NCBI RefSeq assembly: GCF_013408685.1
Contig: NZ_JACBZY010000001.1
Coordinates: 1,240,001 to 1,304,000, forward strand
DNA length: 64,000 bases
Direction of reading: 5' to 3'
Origin: Schumannella luteola
GTDB lineage: Bacteria; Actinomycetota; Actinomycetes; Actinomycetales; Microbacteriaceae
A program made the translations under genes and the position numbers. Shown piece after piece: positions 60,973-64,000 of this stretch. The notes below the pieces were generated by a model. The model had not been told where the DNA came from and made no database searches. It worked only from the letters and a program-made list of their open reading frames with translations. Positions within the stretch are counted from its first letter, which is position 1, and each line of letters starts with the position of its first letter.

Positions 60973-62136
60973 TCACTTCTCGATGGCCGACCAGCTGCCG
61001 TCCTTCAGCTCGACCGGGGTCAGCTTCGGGTCGGCGACGCGGCGGGTCTTCTGGTCGAAGGTGATCGCGCCGTAGACGACGCTCGGCACGCCCTCGAGCT
61101 TCTTGAAGCCGGCGAGGATGCCCTCGCGCGTCGTGCCGCCCGCCTTCGCCGCCGCGACGGCGACGTGCAGCGCGTCATAGGCGCCGGCCTCGAAGAGGGT
61201 CACGTGCTCCTCGCTCGGGTAGGCCTTCTTGAAGGCCTTCACGAACTTCTGCACGGCGGCGTCGGGGTTCGTCTCGACGAACTCCGTGCCGATGACCGAG
61301 CCCTCGGCCTCGGGGGTCGCGTCGAACGACTCCTCGTCCTGGCCGCCGTAGAAGGTGCCGTCGTAGCCGGTCGAGCGCAGCTGGTTCACGATCTTCGCCG
61401 CATCCGGGCCGTAGCCGACGTGCACGATCGCATCCGGCTTCGTCGCGACGATCTTCGACAGCGAGGGGCGGTAGTCGTCGGAGCTGTCGAGCACGCCCTC
61501 CGAGTCGGTGATCTTGAGGCCGATCTTCTTCGCCTCAGCCTCGAAGGCCTTGTAGGCGGGGATGCCCCAGTCGGCGGTGTTGAGGTAGGTCACGCCGACC
61601 GACTTCACGCCCTGCTTCTTGATGTAGTCGGCCGTCCAGGTGTAGCTGGCGGTGGTCGTGATCGCGGTCGACCACTGGTACTCGGTGCCCTTGGCGGTGA
61701 AGTCGGGGTTCGAGTTGTTGTAGCCGTACTGCACGAGCTTGCCGGCGGTGTAGATCGGCGAAGCGGGGATCGAGGCCGAGGAGGCGTAGTCGCCGAAGGC
61801 GAGGACGACGTCCTTGTCGGCGACGAACTTCTGCGCCACCGTGACCGACTGCTTCGGGTCGGACTGCGAGTCCTCGTACTTCAGCGCGACCTTCTTGCCG
61901 TCGATGCCGCCGTCGGCGTTGACCTCCTTCACCGCGAGGTCGAAGGCCTTCTTGAACTGGTCGCCGTACTGCGCGTACTGGCCCGTCGTCGCCGACGAGA
62001 CGCCGAAGTAGACGGTGTCGCCCGATCCCGCGTCGCCGCCGGCCTCCGAACCGGAGCCGGTGGCGCATCCCGTCAGCCCGACGGCGACGAGGGCGACGAT
62101 CGAGACCGCGGCGGCGCGGGCGAAGGCGTTCTTCAT
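60973..62136 (-). CDS. Substrate-binding lipoprotein of the HAAT ABC transporter (LivK-like)
   Basis: 387 residues. The signal peptide ends in the lipobox LTGC (Cys24). The mature protein is a type-1 periplasmic binding domain (VYFGVSSATTGQYAQYGDQFKKAFDLAVKEVNADGGIDGKK; KSVGVTYLNTADWG). LivK-like proteins bind amino acids, amides, urea or aromatic acids. It heads the operon that ends in flavin monooxygenase and CMD proteins, so the ligand is probably an organic compound to be oxidised. Confidence 0.92.
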   Translation of the reverse strand: MKNAFARAAAVSIVALVAVGLTGCATGSGSEAGGDAGSGDTVYFGVSSATTGQYAQYGDQFKKAFDLAVKEVNADGGIDGKKVALKYEDSQSDPKQSVTVAQKFVADKDVVLAFGDYASSASIPASPIYTAGKLVQYGYNNSNPDFTAKGTEYQWSTAITTTASYTWTADYIKKQGVKSVGVTYLNTADWGIPAYKAFEAEAKKIGLKITDSEGVLDSSDDYRPSLSKIVATKPDAIVHVGYGPDAAKIVNQLRSTGYDGTFYGGQDEESFDATPEAEGSVIGTEFVETNPDAAVQKFVKAFKKAYPSEEHVTLFEAGAYDALHVAVAAAKAGGTTREGILAGFKKLEGVPSVVYGAITFDQKTRRVADPKLTPVELKDGSWSAIEK

Positions 62137-62345
62137 GGTGATCCGGTTTCTGTGGGGAGGCCGCCGGTGCTGGCCGGTCGGCTGCGGGTGCCGTGCGCTG
62201 GGAACGTGCGGCGGTGCGGATGCAGAGGTGCCCGTCGGGGCGGATGCGGCGCGCGAGCGAGCCGGGATCCGTCGGGACTCTCCGGCGCTGGAGAAGGGCG
62301 TGTCGGCACGCTAGCAACGGGGATGGGCCCGCCGTCGGCCGCTGA

Positions 62346-62371
62346 GTAATAATGCGTCGTTCAGCGTAATA
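62346..62371. promoter_or_regulatory. Phased GTAATA direct repeats before the transporter operon
   Basis: GTAATA occurs at 62346-62351 and 62366-62371, exactly 20 bp apart (two helical turns), in the only AT-rich part of the 478-bp gap between the transporter operon and the helicase. It is probably a regulator-binding or promoter site for the binding-protein gene, which starts at 62136 after a long leader. Confidence 0.4.
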
Positions 62372-62528
62372 GAACGCAGGGTGATGAAACGGACTCACGA
62401 GCGGGAGTGATGCCACGCGGTCGCGAGTGGACTGTGCGGTGGGTGCGTCGCCGCTCGGGCGAAGGCCCGATCATGCGAGGGGCCGGTCGCGCGAGGGTTC
62501 GGGCGTGCGGGCCGGTTAAACGACGAAG

Positions 62529-62545
62529 CGGAGGGAATCCCTCCG
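62529..62545. promoter_or_regulatory. Short palindrome flanked by GTTAAA
   Basis: CGGAGGG-AAT-CCCTCCG, with GTTAAA at 62515-62520 and 62549-62554 on either side. It could be an operator or a weak terminator upstream of the helicase gene. Confidence 0.35.
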
Positions 62546-62570
62546 TCTGTTAAAGAGTATCCGCGCGCCG

Positions 62571-62589
62571 GGGGCTTGCCGCAAGACCC
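62571..62589 (+). promoter_or_regulatory. Rifamycin-associated element (RAE)-like inverted repeat
   Basis: The 19-mer GGGGCTTGCCGCAAGACCC lies 25 bp before the helicase start. It matches, as I recall it, the RAE found upstream of rifamycin-inactivating and HelR genes in actinobacteria (GGGGCTTGC, centre, GCAAG, CCC). The arms are CCGGGG-CTTG and CAAG-CCCCGG when extended by three bases on each side, with one mismatch. A GAGTAT -10-like box lies just upstream (62555-62560). Confidence 0.75.
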
Positions 62590-62614
62590 CGGTGCGGGTG
62601 CAGGATCGTGCACC

Positions 62615-64000
62615 GTGCCTGCCGAACACACCCCCGCCGCCGCCACCTCCGCCGCCGAAACCGCCGCGCCGCTCTCCGTCTTCGACCTGCCCGACCGTCT
62701 CGCGGCGAAGCGTGCGCCCGGGCTCATCGCCGCCGACCAGGCGCACTTCGCCCGCATCGAGGCCGAGCTCGCCCGCCAGCGCGCCGACCTCGCCGCCCGC
62801 CTGGCGACGACGCTGCGGATGCCGGGCGGCTCGGGCCAGGATGCGCTCGACCGCGACCAGGAGGTGCACCGCCTCACGGCACGGCTGCGCTCGCTGAGCC
62901 GCTTCGGGCTCGATCTGTGCCTGGGGCGGATCGTGCCGGACGCCGCCGGCCCGGCCGGCGCGGAGCCGACCGGAGATGCTGCCGAGTCGACCGGCCCCGC
63001 CGACGCCGCGCCCGCATCCGCCGACACCGTCTACATCGGCCGCCTCGGCCTCACCGACCGAGACGGGAACCGCCTGCTCATCGACTGGCGCTCACCCGCC
63101 GCAGAGCCCTTCTTCGGCGCGACCCACGCCGACCCGATGGGTCTCGCGAGCAAGCGCCGCTACCGCTGGGCACGCGGCCGCGTGACCGACTACTGGGACG
63201 AGGTCTACGTCGCCGACGAGCTGACCGAGCGCACCGAACGGGCCGCGCTCGACGACCAGTCGGCGTTCATCGCGAGCCTCGGCGGCGTGCGCTCGGGGCG
63301 GATGCGCGACGTGCTCGGCACGATCCAGGCCGATCAGGATGCGATCATCCGCGCCTCCTCCCGCGGCGCCCTCGTCGTCGACGGCGGCCCCGGAACCGGC
63401 AAGACCGTCGTCGCCCTGCACCGCACCGCCTACCTGCTCTACGCCGACCCGCGCCTCTCGCGCAGCCACGGCGGCGTGCTCTTCGTCGGCCCGAGCGCGC
63501 GTTACCTCGACTACGTCAGCGACGTGCTGCCGAGCCTCGGCGAAGACGGCGTGCACATCGCGACGCTGCGCGACCTCGTGCCGCAGGGCGGCGAGCTGCC
63601 CGACGAGGTCTCCGCCGGGCGCGAGGATGACCCGCCCGTCGCTGCGCTCAAGGCATCCCTGCCCCTGGTCGAGGCGATCGAGCGCGCCGTGCGCCACTAC
63701 GAGCGCCCGCCGGCCGAGGGCATGGTCGTGCGCACCGACTGGGTGGATGTCGAGCTCGAGCCCGAGGACTGGGAGGACGCCTTCGCGGCCGCCGACCGCT
63801 CCACCCCGCACAACGAGCAGCGCGATCAGGTGTGGGAGGAGCTGCTGACGATCCTCATCGACAAGGTCGGCGAGGATGTGCCGCCGCACATCGCCCAGCG
63901 CGCGATCACCACCAACGAGGAGCTGCGCGGGGCCTTCGCGAAGGCGTGGCCGCTGCTCGACCCGGCGGGCGTCGTCGCCGACCTCTGGAGCGTGCCGTCG
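62615..64000 (+). CDS. HelD/HelR-type RNA polymerase-associated helicase (3' truncated by window)
   Basis: At least 462 residues, GTG start, open to the window end. An N-terminal coiled coil (about 35-95, with IEAELARQRADLAARLATTLRM) precedes a UvrD-like ATPase domain; Walker A is VVDGGPGTGKTVVALHRTAYLLY (about residue 255-277). The segment YIGRLGLTDRDGNRLLIDWRSPAAEPFF is a hallmark of HelD proteins. HelD/HelR bind RNA polymerase and can eject stalled complexes or rifamycins. The RAE-like element upstream favours HelR, the rifamycin-protective type. Confidence 0.9.
   Translation, partial: MPAEHTPAAATSAAETAAPLSVFDLPDRLAAKRAPGLIAADQAHFARIEAELARQRADLAARLATTLRMPGGSGQDALDRDQEVHRLTARLRSLSRFGLDLCLGRIVPDAAGPAGAEPTGDAAESTGPADAAPASADTVYIGRLGLTDRDGNRLLIDWRSPAAEPFFGATHADPMGLASKRRYRWARGRVTDYWDEVYVADELTERTERAALDDQSAFIASLGGVRSGRMRDVLGTIQADQDAIIRASSRGALVVDGGPGTGKTVVALHRTAYLLYADPRLSRSHGGVLFVGPSARYLDYVSDVLPSLGEDGVHIATLRDLVPQGGELPDEVSAGREDDPPVAALKASLPLVEAIERAVRHYERPPAEGMVVRTDWVDVELEPEDWEDAFAAADRSTPHNEQRDQVWEELLTILIDKVGEDVPPHIAQRAITTNEELRGAFAKAWPLLDPAGVVADLWSVPS

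Noticed and set aside
62395-63027. Minus-strand frame over the start of the helicase gene
   Set aside because: Ser/Ala/Arg-rich shadow of the HelD-like coding sequence.

Overview
The window is a high-GC actinobacterial chromosome segment. A DUF222/HNH endonuclease, GTG/TTG starts, many 4-bp start/stop overlaps and an unusual abundance of the hexamer GGATGC/GCATCC point to the family Microbacteriaceae; the genus cannot be read from the sequence. I see no rRNA, tRNA, CRISPR array, insertion sequence, integrase or phage gene. Both ends cut through genes.

Layout. 1-6.4 kb: mixed genes (quinone-oxidoreductase tail, BLUF blue-light sensor with a small partner, MmyB-type regulator, GNAT, SHOCT protein, type-B carboxylesterase). 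6.4-6.87 kb: gene-poor. 6.87-9.5 kb: two overlapping LysR genes and a TetR. 9.5-16.2 kb: a nine-gene operon of three alpha/beta hydrolases, two metallo-beta-lactamase-fold enzymes, a YciI-like protein, a tautomerase and two poorly characterised proteins, divergent from the TetR. 16.2-21.8 kb: VOC protein, small protein, EamA exporter, a second MmyB regulator divergent from a zinc alcohol dehydrogenase, and a TetR divergent from a DUF308 membrane protein. 21.8-26 kb: an ECF sigma factor with Asp23/Gls24 envelope-stress genes in two divergent operons sharing one palindromic promoter-like element, then CsbD. 26-27.5 kb: ArsR/CDF metal efflux pair with a (His-Asp)12 tract. 27.5-31.2 kb: PEBP protein, Cys-rich DUF6891-like protein, DHA2 exporter and its TetR.

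31.3-40.2 kb is a polyol or sugar (inositol-like) catabolic region: LacI regulator, sugar/inositol MFS transporter, two sugar-phosphate isomerase/epimerases, two Gfo/Idh/MocA dehydrogenases and a lone sugar-binding lipoprotein. Three near-identical promoters here carry the palindrome TAGACCGGTCTA inside the core promoter, defining a local LacI regulon. 40.2-46.4 kb: TetR/MBL divergent pair, then a tryptophan-to-kynurenine operon (tryptophan dioxygenase, an amidohydrolase where the formamidase would be expected, kynureninase, PaaX-like regulator). 46.6-52 kb: HNH endonuclease, lytic transglycosylase, three small or membrane proteins, phosphodiesterase. 52.2-55 kb: a tight three-gene cassette (KAS III-like synthase, haem-oxygenase-like diiron enzyme, unrecognised protein). 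55.1-62.1 kb: a branched-chain-amino-acid-type ABC transporter operon ending in a luciferase-like monooxygenase and two carboxymuconolactone-decarboxylase-fold proteins. 62.6 kb to the end: a HelD/HelR-type RNA polymerase-associated helicase preceded by a 19-bp inverted repeat that closely resembles the rifamycin-associated element.

The strongest candidates for something new are the KAS III/diiron cassette, the hydrolase operon, the HelR-like gene with its RAE-like site, and the kynurenine operon with a non-canonical hydrolase. A recurring signature is a TANNNT-type -10 box 6-7 nt before the start codon of at least fifteen genes, implying widespread leaderless mRNAs.
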